Shown: positions 33,345-46,405, numbered from the stretch's first letter. The stretch: DNA of 64,000 bases from Uranotaenia lowii (GCF_029784155.1 NC_073692.1:318451641-318515640), one strand, 5' to 3'. The notes: generated by a model from the letters alone, not told the origin. Numbers and translations are program-made.

Positions 33345-34075
33345 TGTCAGATTTAAGTTTTTTTTTCAGATCTAAGCTTTTTTTTCTTCATATTTAAGCT
33401 ATCATCTCCTATGCTCTCAAGGCAAAAAAAGCTTAAATCTGAGTAAAAAAATGCTTGAAAAAGAGATTCACTAACACTTTGCAGATAGATGTTGGTCACA
33501 CGATACACAGATCCCTGCAACGATTCAGGATTTGTCAATGTATTGTGTGACCAACATTAATTTGCAAAGTGCTAGTGAATCTCTCTTTTAAGCTATTTTT
33601 TAATCAGATTTAAGCTATTATTGTCTTGAGAGCATAGGAGATGAAAGGTTAAGTCTAAGAAAAAAGCTTAAATCTAAAAAATAGGCTTAAATCTGGCACA
33701 AGAAAAGCTAAAATCTGACCGATGTGCTCCACACGGATTATATAGCATTGCAGCTTCCAGTCGTTTTTCTGGTATTTTATTCCATCCTCCTTTCAAGGTA
33801 GTCCTTTGTCTTGTGAAGGGAATGGGGAAGAGAATTGATTTATATTGCATGTGAATTGGGAACGAGAAACTGTGTTTTTCTCAGATCCCTGCAACGTTAC
33901 ACGATTTGTCTGTGTATCGTGTGACCAACATCTTTCAAATATGTGCTCGTGAATCTCGCTTTTAAGCTTTTTTTGCCTTGAGAGCATAGGAGATGAAAGC
34001 TTAAATCTGAGGAAAAAAGCTTAAATTTGTCAAAAAGGGGAAAATCTCAAAGATGTGCTACATACGGTTTGAATA
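33345..34075. repeat. 'aagcttaaatct' fold-back plus a direct half-copy
   Basis: 33345-33715 is an inverted repeat with 'cttaaatctg' blocks in both arms and a central hairpin (gttggtcacacgataca against tgtattgtgtgaccaac) around 33520. The right half recurs directly at about 33880-34075 with 'gatccctgcaacg', 'cgtgtgaccaacat' and 'gagagcataggagatgaaag'. It is non-coding and probably a MITE family. Confidence 0.7.
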
Positions 34076-34463
34076 ACATTACCGGGATGTGGTTTTTCTG
34101 AAACAAAAAAAATGTTTGTTTTTGTATTTGCTTCATACACACGCACATACGCGCAGCGTCTTGTTCGAGTTTATTTTCCTGGCAGCTTTATGATTGCAAA
34201 ATGTTGAAAAAAACATAAATTTTAAACTCGATTTTTTAAACGATTTTACTATCTCTCTTTATAATAAAGACTACCTTACAAAAATTTGAAAAAATGTAAT
34301 TTTTTTTAGAAGTTCCATCTTATAACTCTTAACTTCAGCTTTCATGAACATTTAATCAATATTTTTTTTGAGTAAATCATATGTGACTTGCGGTAGTTTT
34401 AATTGGGGATGTTTTCCGGATTTTTTATTCGAAAAGTTTAATTGCGAGGAAGCAAGTGGATAA

Positions 34464-35292
34464 TGGGTGATACGGTCAAAATTTGGTCAAGGAAAAACGC
34501 GTGTAAATCGGTGAAATCGTTTATTTAAAAAATCAAAATCTTTTTCAAGTTTAATTAGTATAAAATTCAGGAAAAATATTCAGTTAGGCTTCCACTTTTC
34601 CAAATGCGAATTGCCGGGCCTTACGCTTAACCCCTGACATCATATTTTGTACAGCCACCTTGTCCACCTTCTTCGCCGCAAAAAGCTAGTTTGTCTTGAA
34701 CTGCTGCTCGTCCTTAGCAATTTTTTTGGTCTTCTTTAAGTTTCGCTTGACAATAGCCCAGTATTTCTCAATTGGGCGAAGCTCTGATGTGTTGGGAGGG
34801 TTCTTGTCTTTGGGAATCACCTGTACGTTGTTGGCGGCGTACCACTCCATGGCCTTTTTACCGTAATGGAAAGATGCCAAATCCGGCCAAAACAGTTTAA
34901 TTTCTTGGTTGACAGTCCCGGAAGCTATGAAAATGCTGCTTTTCAAGCCACAGGTACAGATGGCTTGCCAAACTAGATATTACTTCGCGAACTTTGACAG
35001 TTTCATGTGCTTAAAAATATTTGCTACCTTTCCCCTTCCTTTTGCCGTATAAAACTCCTGTCCCGGAAGCTGCTAGTAGTCGGCTTTGACGTTTGTTTCG
35101 TCGTCCATTTCCACGCAGTCAATCTTCGTCAGCATCGTCGTGTACAGCCTCCGGGATCGCACTCTGGCCGTCGTATTTTGTTTATCATCGCGATTTGGAG
35201 TCACTACCTTCTTGTAAGTCGATAGCCCGGCGGTAGTTTCGCTTGAAACTACCGGCAACTCTCTTTGTCGTCTCAGCGGCTTCCGGTTTTTA
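34464..35292 (-). mobile_element. Tc1/mariner-superfamily DD37E element, decayed
   Basis: The 3' end reads 'tgggtgatacggtcaaaatt', a TIR-like terminus. The 5' side is truncated where it abuts the 'gtgggccac' repeat fragment at about 35293. The interior encodes the relic transposase at 34584-35270. No left TIR partner survives. Confidence 0.75.
34584..35270 (-). pseudogene. DD37E mariner-type transposase, pseudogene
   Basis: This once catalysed cut-and-paste transposition. On the minus strand 'CVEMDDETNVKADY' holds the first catalytic Asp. 'LFWPDLASFHYGKKAMEWY' holds the second. 'SELRPIEKYWAIVKR' holds the Glu. I count 37 residues between the second Asp and the Glu, hence DD37E. Lesions: TAG right after 'VKADY', TAA in 'KLSKFAK', an internal deletion between 'SGTVNQEI' and 'KLFWPD', TAG after 'EQQFKTN', and a frame change before the C-terminal 'VDKVAVQNMMSGVKRKARQ'. 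The DNA-binding N-terminus is largely missing. The family call is firm; the element is dead. Confidence 0.88.
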
Positions 35293-35346
35293 TCACAACA
35301 CACATCTGAGATATTAAAAGTGGCCCACGATATCCCACTTTCCCCT
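35293..35346 (-). repeat. Terminal fragment of the 'gtgggccac' element
   Basis: This carries 'acacacatctgagatatta', 'agtggcccacg' and 'cccactttcccctac'. It matches the inverted terminus of the element at 55557-56452, with an internal deletion of about 20 bases. Confidence 0.65.
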
Positions 35347-35475
35347 ACATATTTAGAAATTAATTTCTATCAACAAATGAAATTTTTTTTGAAAAACTAT
35401 AGATGGATTCCGAACATGGGATTCGTTTTTGAGGTTTAAGCATCAGTTATGAGTCAAGATTGTTGATATTTAATG

Positions 35476-36232
35476 ACCGTAAACAGGGGGAACTTTGATC
35501 AACCGGGAATCATGATCAGCATGAAATTTGTGCAGATAATCATCATTAACTAAGTCTGAAGTTAAAATATCTAAACATTGTTTTCTACATTTAAAAGCCT
35601 TATAATTAAGTTTCAAATAGACTAAATTTGGTTTGTAGTTGGAGATTTTTTTAAATTACTTAAAATGTAGTTTTAAATTGTAAAAATTTCTGTTTTTCGA
35701 AGACTCACAAACAAACACCACTCCTGATAAAATGATAACATTAAGCAGCAAATGGGCTGTTTTATATAAAAGTTTAACTTTTTAACTTTGTAAAAGTATA
35801 ATTTTAGAGTTATATTTATGATCACTCTATGATAATTTTTGGATATTAAAAAATGGATATTTTCTATGAGAAAACCTGTATAGAACAAATGGCTAAATAT
35901 CTGATCAAATGGTTAAGTTTGAAGAAAAAAAGAACATAGGAGCAGAAGGTGGACCTAGGGAATTGCATGGAGATAAAATTTCATTTGTTTTTGAGGCCAA
36001 CAAATATTGAGAAATGTTTATAATTTTTGCCCCTCAATGTATGCAGCAACATTGATCATCTTTGTGTATTTGTAAATTCGTTTATGAAAGAAAACGTTAA
36101 AATAATTCAATTGAGTTCAAACAAAAAATAACTGTTACTGATGTTTCAAGTCTTCTGTGCTTATTGGCATCAAAACAATCATTTTAATGTTGAGATAGGT
36201 TATAACCATAGTGATCAAAGTTACCCCGAAAC
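35476..36232. mobile_element. 'gtaaac-ggggg-aactttgatca' TIR element
   Basis: The left end gtaaacagggggaactttga and the right end tgatcaaagttaccccgaaac are inverted partners, giving an element of about 757 bp. The left 400 bp matches the truncated copy at 53113-53465 ('caaacaaac..ctcctgataaaat', 'gataatttttggatat'). It is non-coding and of unknown superfamily. Confidence 0.65.
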
Positions 36233-36989
36233 ATGCAATCTGGTTTTGTAACAAATATTCGAATAAGGAGCTTGTAATAGAACCATTTTAGTTGGAACCA
36301 TTTACAGAATAAACTATGAAAGAAGTAAAAATTTGTTTGTCGAAGGAAACACCTTTTACCCCATTAAGAAGTTAATTGCAAAAAACGCAATCAAAGTCAT
36401 AAGTTTTAATTTTTGAAAGCTGTTTAATATAATAAATATTTGATTACACTGAATAAAGTTTATGTAAACATATCATTAACAAATGGTTTCATATGCTTTT
36501 GTAGAGGCTTAAAACTTCCATTTAATTTTTATTGCGAACTCAGAAAAAGGATGCTCAGATTTTCGATTCCCGGAAACGCAAAAATAGCTGGGAAATGTAC
36601 ACTCTAAACATGAATTATGAATGTTCTATTTTTATTTTATTTTTAATTTGATTCATTTCCATTGCAACATGTCAAACCATATAAAGTTAATATTGCTAAC
36701 ATTCGATCATTTTCAAACTTACCTATGAAAATCTCTGTTGTTCATTTTCAACAAGAAGAAAAATTTCAAAAGAAAAATAACCGGACAAGAATTTTTCCCA
36801 AAAAAATTGCTAAAATTTTGACCTTTCATCAACAGGTGATATGCCAAAAATGAACTTAAATTTTGAAAAAGTTCAGTCAAGTATTTTCTGCAGTATTTGC
36901 TTCAGAAGGCATTTTAATGTGGAACCTCATATTGATGGACGGATGTAAAATTAATAGTTTCTAATTTTTTTCTTCAAATTTTGTTTAAT
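36233..36989. other. AT-rich stretch, no gene seen
   Basis: No repeat end or coding region that I can support. Confidence 0.4.
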
Positions 36990-37870
36990 TTTCTTGAACC
37001 CTCGCTCTTTATCAGTAACCCTAGCCAAGCATCCAGCATTTTCTTCCAAGAGCATTAACCCTACTTAAACAACCACCTTACCTTTCGGAAGAAAATTTTC
37101 GAGACATCCTTCCGGATTGGAAACTTGATCAAGAATCTTTAGCTCAGTCCGTCTCTTTGTTCAACCCATTCCACCACCATTACACCGGAAGTCAACCCTT
37201 TCGTCAGGCAAGAGAAAACAAAAACCAACCGGGGCAGCATTCCTGCAGCCTAAAAATACAAAACCCCAACTATCCGGCAACAACCTTCTAAAGTCTCCAT
37301 TATTGATTCTATTTTTTTTCTTCTGGGTTTTGTTATTTCCTGGCGTGTGCCGCCGCGCCGTTTCGAAAACACAGGAAAAGGTATTTAATAGGGATAAAGG
37401 AAAGGTATAAAGTAATTTAATTGAAGCGACGAACTTTGCAGAGACCGGGCAGGGGTTCCATTTTTGGCTCGAGTTGGATGTCGAGCCCCTCGAATTGGGG
37501 CTGATTGGGGACGACGAAAAGGGAGGTAGTTTTCCGCAAGTGATGGCAAAAGTTCGGAATCAAATGGCACAAACCGGCTTTGGTTCGATCGTTTTGGGTT
37601 CGGCGAAAAGTCATTGTGTGTTGTGACTTCTCGGAACAAACGGACCAAATGAATGGACGGAGGCGGAAATTGGGTAGAAAACAAGCTGGAAGTGGAAATG
37701 TCCTCCTCCTCCCCAGGGTTAACAATGATGAGTAAAAGGACACGAAAGATGTTGGGACCTGACGTGAGATGTCATCCGAAATCGATTGAGAAAAATTTGT
37801 TCGTCGAAGACAGTTTGCTCTTGGGCTATGTTCTTTGCTGGCTGTTAAGTGGGGGGCTTTTATTTTAGTA
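36990..37870. other. Higher-GC unique island, product unknown
   Basis: Mixed-composition DNA with overlapping minus-strand frames of 99 and 108 codons (37385-37743) and one plus frame of 71. None resembles a known family and no convincing splice sites bound them. Probably unique non-coding host DNA. Confidence 0.35.
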
Positions 37871-40800
37871 GAAAGATCTTCAAGTTTGTTCTATCTTGTG
37901 GACAAATCGATACGAAATTAATCGAGTTTTTATGTGTTTTTTTAACTAAATGTAACACATTTAAACTAATAAAACTTACCTTGAAAATTTTATAACAGAA
38001 TTAAGATTAATTTTTTTTTCAAATAGGCTAATACAATTTTTTCCCATTTTGTTTTTTTTTTTTCATTTTTCAACTAGTACTAGAAAAGTAGAATTGAAAT
38101 GTTTAAAATTTTTTAATCGATTGTACCTTACAACATTAAACGTTTGGATTTCAGATAAATCAGCATTAAAAAAATAATTTTTAAGTGATCCTTATACGCA
38201 TTCAGAAGAAAAAATATTTTTAAGACTAAAATAAAGAATTTAAAATTTATTGAACTCTAAGTTTTGAAAATTGAATAAGTTTTTTAAATTCTTTTAAGAA
38301 GTGTCTAAAATTTTTCTAGATTTTTTTTTGCTATACCGGCTTTTCAAATAAAAACATATTGTTTTTGAAATGATAACAATTTTCAACAGAATTTATAATT
38401 TATTTTTTCTTTTAACTTATACTCTGTTTAAAAGTCTATGTTGAAACATATTATTTAATTTTTCAGCATTAGGATATTTAATTTTGTTGAAATATATTTC
38501 ATAATTTTGTCTTAATTTTTTTTCAATTTTGTAGATAGAAAACATTCAAAGAAAAGAAAAACGGGACAAAAAGAATTGTGATCTAACTTCCTGAAGTTTC
38601 CGTTTATTTAAATTATAGTCGAGTTCATATTTTCTACACTTATTTATGCTTGTCAGAATGAACTTTTTCTTCAAAGACTTCAGTTAATTTTGATGATTGA
38701 TGAAGGTTATTCTAGAGTAACAATCTTGACTAAGAACTGAATGCCAAAACCTCGAAAAAGAATCCCAGGTTCAAAATTCTAATACTTTTTCAAAATTTTC
38801 TCACTTGTTGATAGAAATTCATTTCTGAATATTAAATTTTTAAATGAGATTATATTCATTTCTGAGGTTCTGGTTCCGTAGTATCAAAATCAAAATTGTA
38901 TATCTGCTTTCATGTTGCGGATTCTGTATCTAGTCCGGTTCAAAGCATCATTTAAAAATTTGTTTTGAAATCGGCGTTCAAATTTGGTTTTGCATTTCAT
39001 TCCAAATTTGATTCATGGTTTTCGAAGCTCAAACGCATTTTCAATATTTCTAAATTTATTTTCTGGATGTGAAAAACAATGAGGAACCATCAAGAGTTTT
39101 TTTTTCATATTCAGATCCGAAGTTTTTTTTTTATCTTCATTCTTATGCAGAATACAAACAATGCAAAGCTCTAAAGCTTGATAGCTTTCAAAGATAAAGA
39201 CTCAGAAACTGCTTCTTAATTCGAAATAATTTTTTTCATTCGGATTCGCATGTCGGTTTAAATAAAGATAACTGATTTAATGAATTCAGATTTGAATGAA
39301 AGATGCAAGACTGGGAGCTCCGAAATAAATTTCAATTCTTGGCCTTTTTTCAAATTCTGAACTGGAATCTAAATTTAGAGATCGTTTTATATTCTTGGAA
39401 TCGTGTTGAAATTGCTGAACATATCCAAAATTCAAATTGTGAATTCAGGTCAGAACTCAGATTTCGAATATATATATATGCAAATCACAGTGTAAAATTT
39501 AGCATGTAAATGAATTTCACAGTCAAATTAACACAGGACCGCGGAAAAATTTAATCAAAAAATACCAGTTATCAACACAGAAACCATTGGACCAAATGAT
39601 ACAAATTTAGTATCCCTGAGCTGCAGAAACTATTGTGTTCAATTTTGTAGAATCAAATTTAATGATTTTATTTATAACATCTGACTTATGCTTCTGAATG
39701 TCACACATTCGGGCAAGAGATAAAATGAGATATCACGTTTTTTGTCTGCATGTGTTGATATTATCAAACCTGTTTTTTAGGAATTTAAATGATAAATTTA
39801 AAGAAGAAATTGAGTTTATTTTGCACGTTTTGTTTAATTTTATAAACCTGATTTTAATTTTCAAATGATCTGTAGATATACTTTAAATTTTGGAATTGAA
39901 TTTTAATGAAAATATTTGCTTATATTGAAACATGTGAGCTTGCCGTAAACATTTTTGCGGAGAATTCTATAAATTTTTGGTGTTTTGATAAAAATTTTAA
40001 ATATTGAATTTTATAATCATAAATTTTAAACTTGGAAGTTTGCTAGGATAAAATTAGATTCACAAAAATATAATCTTTTATTTTTGAACATTATATTTAT
40101 CAAATTATCAAATCATATGAACTTGATAGATTTACCTTATTTGGTTTGAGCGTAGTGTTAGACTGTTTAAGATATTCGTGGCTTTTTTAAAAAAAAAATC
40201 TAATTTTACTATCAATTCAAATAAGCAACATTCACCAAATTATTATGAAAAATCAAAGATTTCAAATTTTAAAGAAATCAAGATTTTTTTTCAAAAAGTT
40301 CTTCAAAACGAAACAGAATAATCTATTAATGTGAAATGAACCCAACAATAAATCATGAAATAGTTTTCAAAAAATTTGTTTAATTTTTGTATGAATGCTT
40401 TGATCGAACAAATTTATTTAAAAAAAAAAATAGGTCATCGGATATGTCGTTCGATTTTATTTCAACAATAAGTTCAAAATAAAAGACGAATTTCAGAAAT
40501 CATTTGTCGTTTTGAAAAACAATTTCACACCTCCATCTCAGTTTTCTATAATGACAAATTGAAATAAATCATATTATAACCATTTCTTTAAATTTGCTTT
40601 TATTTCTGGACTACAGCTTGAATAAAAAAAATGTTAAGATAATTTAGAAATGAGAAAACAACGACCTTTTTTTAAACTGAGATGTCATGCTTGATTTTTT
40701 ATTGTTCGGATTAAAAGCGAAAACTGGGTCAAAGTTCAAATGTATAAAAAGATAGAAGTTTCAAGATGAATGAAATAAGAGGACATTTTTAAATCCAAAC

Positions 40801-41716
40801 TTCAACAGTGGGATAACATGCCTTGAAAAACTTTAAATGTAAATATTTAACCAAAAAATGTTTTCTTTATAAGTTTTTTCACTTTTGGTTTAAGACTCTT
40901 GGTTGTAATCCAAGATTAGATAGGAACTTACTTCTGCTTATTTAAAGATCTTAGGCAATTGTTTAACTTCATCAAATTCCTGGTTCTGAATCTATATAGG
41001 AGTTCAAATTTTATATTTTATACGATGATATATTTTATTTTGTGTTAAAAATGAGAAAAATGTTTTGGAAAATTTATGACTGATTTATTTATATATTTTT
41101 ACTTACATCTTATACAATTTTTAATGATTTTTCGGGATTTTTTGTAAATTCTTTATTCAATGAATTATTTTAGAATGCATTGATGGACCAAATTTTCTGT
41201 TTCATTCCATAAAAAGATCCTTCCTATAAAATGAAGCTTAAATCTCCTTAAAAATTGATTGCAGTTAAATTTAATAAATTTGTGACACAAAAGTTTTTTT
41301 ACTCTCTGGGAATGTTGAGGGGAATAAGATTAAACAAATAAATTAAAAAATGAATGTTGAATAAGCAATTAATTTAAAATGTCTTATTTTTGAAGATTTT
41401 GCTTCAATTTCTATTATGAATTTTCTAAATCATAATTAATGTTATTTAAAAAATATACCATTTGCAATTTAAGTTCCAAAAAATTTTACAATTTTCTTGG
41501 ACACTATGTGTATGTTGCTGATTAAAAAAAAAATTATTATTAAATTCAAAACACTTTATTTAAATTAAAAAAAATGTTTAATAAATGAAACACTTCAAAG
41601 TTTCTCAACTTTAATTAGACTTTTTTTCTCTCTATATTGCGGAAAAGTTATTATTGTTGAAATATTTTCCTTTATTGTGTTTAACCCATGTTATAGTTAA
41701 ACATAAAATGAAATCT
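37871..41716. other. Very AT-rich stretch, nothing recognised
   Basis: Nearly 4 kb with frequent poly-T and poly-A, no frame above about 68 codons and no repeat structure visible by eye. Compatible with old, decayed intron or intergenic DNA. Confidence 0.5.
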
Positions 41717-41945
41717 TGCCGCAGCCCGTGGCGTAGAAGATAGCCTTCAAGTCTTCTAAGCCAGTGCGTATGAGATCGAATCCCGGTCATGGCATACATA
41801 GTACACTTTCTGTGGGTTGGTGGTTTTAGCTTTTGTAAGGTGCTAGCCATCATAGCCTTGAAAGATGTACGCTTGTAGTTATGAAAAAAAAGGATTCTCT
41901 TCGAGGAAACATCAAGTTTCATTGAGATCCTGTATGTGTTTGTCT
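41717..41945 (+). mobile_element. tRNA-derived SINE
   Basis: The head (about 41724-41793) has a box A-like 'tggcgtagaag' at 41729-41739 and a box B-like 'agatcgaatcc' at 41773-41783, with tRNA-like spacing. The body is unrelated to tRNA. The 3' part has an A run (41883-41890) and a hairpin 'ggattctct...gagatcc' (41892-41930) that resembles the 3' hairpin of the LINE at 26311-26352. The acceptor stem is not preserved, so it is not a working tRNA gene. Confidence 0.72.
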
Positions 41946-44089
41946 TCGTTTAAATAGTTTCATTAGAATTATAACGATTTTTATTAAATATCTAACCAAT
42001 TTGAAGAGATGATGAACGAAATATATTCAATAAATTTTGAAGATTTGAGTGTGAAAATAGTTTTGTTTTATTAAAAAAAAAGTAAACTTTTTTCAATCAC
42101 TCATATAATTTTTAGAATGCATTATGAACTTAAATTCATTGCAATGCTTTTTGAATAGTTAGAATAATATCAAATACAAACAATATTCGACTATGGCTAC
42201 ATCCGATTTTGGCAAGAACGGTTTTTTTTAAATAACATTAACTAACATTTTCCGCGGATCTTTTAGAACTTTGCAATCGGAACTTCAATGTATAACATTC
42301 ATGAATGTTTTTAAAATTTTACAGCAATAACAAAAAAAAATGGATACTTAAAAAATGACGAAAAATATTTAAATATCACATAACTGAAAATAAATGCAGA
42401 GAAAAGACTAGACATTACAGGAAATATCCAAAAAAAAGAAGCAATATCACAAAAATAACAAATATTCTAAACATCACAATGAAAAATCTAAATGTGTCTA
42501 AAACATGATAGAAAAAAATTCTAAAACTTATCAGAAATGGACTTCAAATGGCGTAAGTAATAACAACAATGGTTTATTTTTAAGTCTTAAGTGAGAAAAA
42601 TGTTGATGAAAAAACCGTTTAATTTGGGCACGGATCGATTTAAGCAAAATAAAGTTTTCGATCGTTTTACCAAAAAAAGGGGCCTTTAATTGGAAAAATA
42701 GTTTCTGCCAGAAAATTAAAATTCGCCAGGTAAATATTCATAATTCAACAATATCGGGCTTCAAAACAATAAAACAAACTAGAGATTTTAGTAAGTTTAC
42801 TGCTTTGTTTATCAAAAGAGCAAAACAGAACGAATCAGTTTCATAAGTGGAAAATTAAACGAAACATTAAGAAATTTAGAAACTCTAGAACAGTTACATG
42901 TGGTATTATTGAACGAATTTAATTTTAACAAATATCTGACCAAATCAAATCATCAAAGCACGAATGCCACAAAGATGGTAAAATGTCTGAAATAAAACAA
43001 ATGAATCTGTGAAAATATATCATTTATAATTTTTTTAACTAGAGTTGAAGATTCTTTGGAGATTATAAAACAACTAAACAAACAAATAAAATATTTTTTT
43101 AAATATTTATGTATGAAATCAACCTTGAAGTTTTCATGGCACTTGATGATGTTTTATCGTGAACAAATGTTATTTTTCTACTTGTCTGTGACAAATTTAG
43201 TATTAAATAAAATGAATTCATTTAATTTTTTCAAATTTTTTTTATTAAAAAATTGTTAATTTTCTTGCATCTGGGTTTTTGTTAAAAAGCAGTGAATAGC
43301 TGTTAGTCAATATTTTTTGTAATTTTAATTTTATTTATTTTAATTTATTTTGTAAAAATTATTTCATATTTCAACATTAAACACATTTATCAGTTTTCAA
43401 TCATGTTAAATTAACAAATTTTTATAACATTTTTTCGGTGAGAAAATTAGTTACTTCGATTCTGTTTTCATTAAGATAAACAATATTTTTTACCAAAAAA
43501 TATAAATATACACTTTGTTACACAATTTCAAGACCTTTAAACTGATAATCATGCTTTGAATTTAAAAAGTTCTTAAATAAAATTGATCTTATTTGGTTAA
43601 AATTTTTGAACATCTTACCTTTGATAAAGTTTTTTTTTAAATAGGAGAGGCATAATTTTTTCCATAGCAGAGTTTGGTTTTCCTGAAGAAAAATTCTTAT
43701 TCATTGCTATTCTTCAATAAAAAGTAGTCCAGTTCAAGAAATTTGCTTGATTCTAAAATTTACATATACATACCAATGGAAATCCCATATCGCGTCAATT
43801 CGAGAACTTTCAAATATTTTTGTTTAAATTAGTTTGGTTTTGTTATGTGTTGCTAAAAGTTTTTATTTTTTCTAAGTATTGAACATCTTGCCAATGATGT
43901 TACAAATGATTTACAATTATATAAGTCGAGAGTTGTCCTAGTTTGAACGTTATGGTTATTTAATCAAAATATAACTTAGCTCTTCTGTTCATAGCGTGGA
44001 AACTTAGAAAAAAATTTATTCGATATCTTTAAAAAAGGAGAAATAAATGGAACTTTCGGATCGATTTATTTGGCTTATCTTAACTTTTT
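41946..44089. other. Very AT-rich stretch, nothing recognised
   Basis: Short chance frames only (longest about 67 codons near 43056). No supported repeat ends. Confidence 0.5.
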
Positions 44090-44215
44090 GTTGAGTTTAT
44101 CCTGGGTTTCGACCGGATATTAGCCGGATTCTAAGTCAACAATTTTGAAACTGAATGCCCGGATTTTGCCAGGTTTTAAGATTAAATAGCCCGGTTTTGT
44201 CTGACCCGGAAACGT
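44090..44215 (-). repeat. 'ccggat' repeat fragment
   Basis: Blocks 'accggatattagccggatt', 'tgcccggattttgccagg' and 'taaatagcccggtttt' match the fragment at 10190-10335. It is related to the 'ccgggcaa' MITEs and lacks intact ends. Confidence 0.6.
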
Positions 44216-44329
44216 GCGAAAAAAAATTCTGTCAAATTTATCTTAAACTTTGTGATTCTGGCAAGAAGACAAAACTACAAAAATATTTATTGTTTTGTTT
44301 AAAAACTTTAAATATTACATATTTTTAGA

Positions 44330-45480
44330 ACTGTCGTGTCGTTGAGTCACGTTCGATGACATCCATCAAATCGTCAAACATTCCCGTGAAGGTTTTCGTC
44401 ACGATCTGACACTTAACCGGTTACACTCTATTAAGAAAGGTCCCGAAACCACATCACTCACAGTCGCTCTCGAGCGTTTCCTCTCTGTCAGAGTTCCTTC
44501 TGTCATCCATCGAACGACTGCGGCAATACCAAATGGAAGAAATGTCGTAATTATGTACGAACAAGGAAACCGAAACTTGAAACAGACCTACCGGCCTTTG
44601 AAGAGGGCTCGCTTCTAATTCATATTGTGTCGCATCATAAACCGCAATTGGTTGTAAATCTTCAAATTTGTGACACTTCCTTCGAAAACAATCCGACACA
44701 ACAAAGGGCGGACGGCACAAATGTGTCACTACACTATTCGAACGGGAGCGTCTCCCGATTACTGGATGAAACCATGATGAGAGCAAATTAATGTACTTAC
44801 TCTCATTCTCCATCGGGAAGAAGAATTCTTCAGAACAAATTACAAAGTGTAGATGAATTTTTTCCACCACTTCAAGCTGTTAAAGAGACTTTTTCATTAT
44901 CTTTGTCATTTATTTCTTGAATATCTTTATTCCCTGTTTTCCTGTTTGAATGTTCGTTAACATATTAAAAACACCCAAAACCAATTCATGTAACTCTTTC
45001 CAAATCGGGTCACAGCTACTCTATTTAGCTACTCATCAAAACTAATCGACTAGCTCGAGTTTCGAGTTTCCATATACACACATTCGGGGGACACTTAAAA
45101 ATAAGCCGCTTATGCCTCGAGACGCGTTTCTTTCGTTCCGCTTCATTTTGCGTGTCACCAGAATGTTACTGCTAGCTAGCAATAGCAACAACTAGAAAGA
45201 AACTGGTAGCGCATCACGCGGTTTCCCGAAATTTTATTGTCTTTCTCAATTTACAGTTGAAGCCACTTGAGAAATGGAAAGGAAATGAGCAGCAGCTAGC
45301 TAGTACCACTTCGAAAGTGTCACGCTAATTTTGGAAACCGACGAAAAATCGCTGATTGATGGGTAGCATAGCACAAGCTGTCAATTTCGTCATTTAAGAA
45401 GAATGAATATCCAACGGAAACTGATTGAGAACTGTCTTTATTTTAATTGAAGGATTTTTTGTTTCGAGCTGTGTGCAGTT
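44330..45480. other. Higher-GC unique island with one 138-codon minus frame
   Basis: The most GC-balanced part of the right half. The minus-strand frame 44454-44870 (start MVEKIHLHF, Ser/Arg-rich tail ending ESDCE) is the longest non-transposon frame in the window. I do not recognise it: no domain, signal peptide or repeat is evident, and it lacks clear splice context. A chance frame in unique DNA is more likely than a gene. Confidence 0.25.
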
Positions 45481-46027
45481 AAAGAAACAAGTTTTATATG
45501 GCCTAATACGTCATTATACCGAATAGGTAAATGGGCTGAACAATAAATATACCTAACGAGCATTCTGCTTGAATTCGAGACGGTCATACGTCAATACAAT
45601 CAGATTTTGAAAAAAAAAATACATACTCAGGTTGCTTACTTCTACTTACACTGAATACACAGCAAAAAATGTTGCGTTATAACATCGAAAACGTGCACAG
45701 AACCTGAGTCCAAAATTGTATCTTAGACAATCTTTTTGATGTACAAGCTAATTTTATGAGTAAATCTTGGAGCTAGTGAACTACTAGTGTTGGGAGAAAG
45801 TGGTAAAAGTTTTGGCATTTGTAGCTTTGAAAATTTCACCTTGCAAATATGATCTCGAGATCTTCCGTCGTTATTTTTTTAATATTACTGTTTCTATTTC
45901 AGCTGAATGTGAAAGAATATCTCGCACTACTGCTAAAAACTTTTTTTAGTTCATGTCTTTTTTCAATTTTAAAAATTTTCCACTGCCACTGTCACTGTCA
46001 AATAAAAAAAAATTATCCTTCAATGCA

Positions 46028-46405
46028 AGGTTGTCATATTTTTTCCGCAGATATCCGAGGCTAGCAAATCCGGGCTTTTTGAACTTAATACCTGGAAAAT
46101 CTGGTTAGTGATTTCAAAATTTCAAAATGTTACAGAAGATTTTTTATTGTATTTAAGGCTTCCATGAATTCCATCAATTTACGAATAAGTATTGTCACGA
46201 TAAACCTGAACGATGTTTATAATGACAAAACTTATTTGTAAATTGATGTTTTTGGCCCAAAAAATAATTACTCGATTTCAATGATTTGCTTATTTTTGCT
46301 CCGGGCATTTTTTAACAAATTCCGAATAACCGGGTCGATCTGGACCATTCTTTAATTTTGTACTGAATATCCGTCCAAGCCCAACTTTAAAACTTAAGGT
46401 AGAAA
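46028..46405 (+). mobile_element. 'ccgggcaa' MITE, diverged copy
   Basis: It begins 'aaggttgtcatattttttcc' and later carries 'tccgggcat', 'ataaccgggtcgatctgg' and 'gaatatccgtccaagccc', in the same order as the better copies at 31.3-31.7 and 59.7-60.2 kb. The right terminus is eroded. Confidence 0.6.

Noticed and set aside
36990..37870. Host exon encoding the overlapping 99- and 108-codon minus frames
   Set aside because: The two frames overlap in different registers, neither resembles a known family, and no matching splice sites are visible.
41724..41793. A functional tRNA gene
   Set aside because: Box A and B are present, but no seven-pair acceptor stem can be drawn and the sequence continues into a SINE body with an A run and hairpin.
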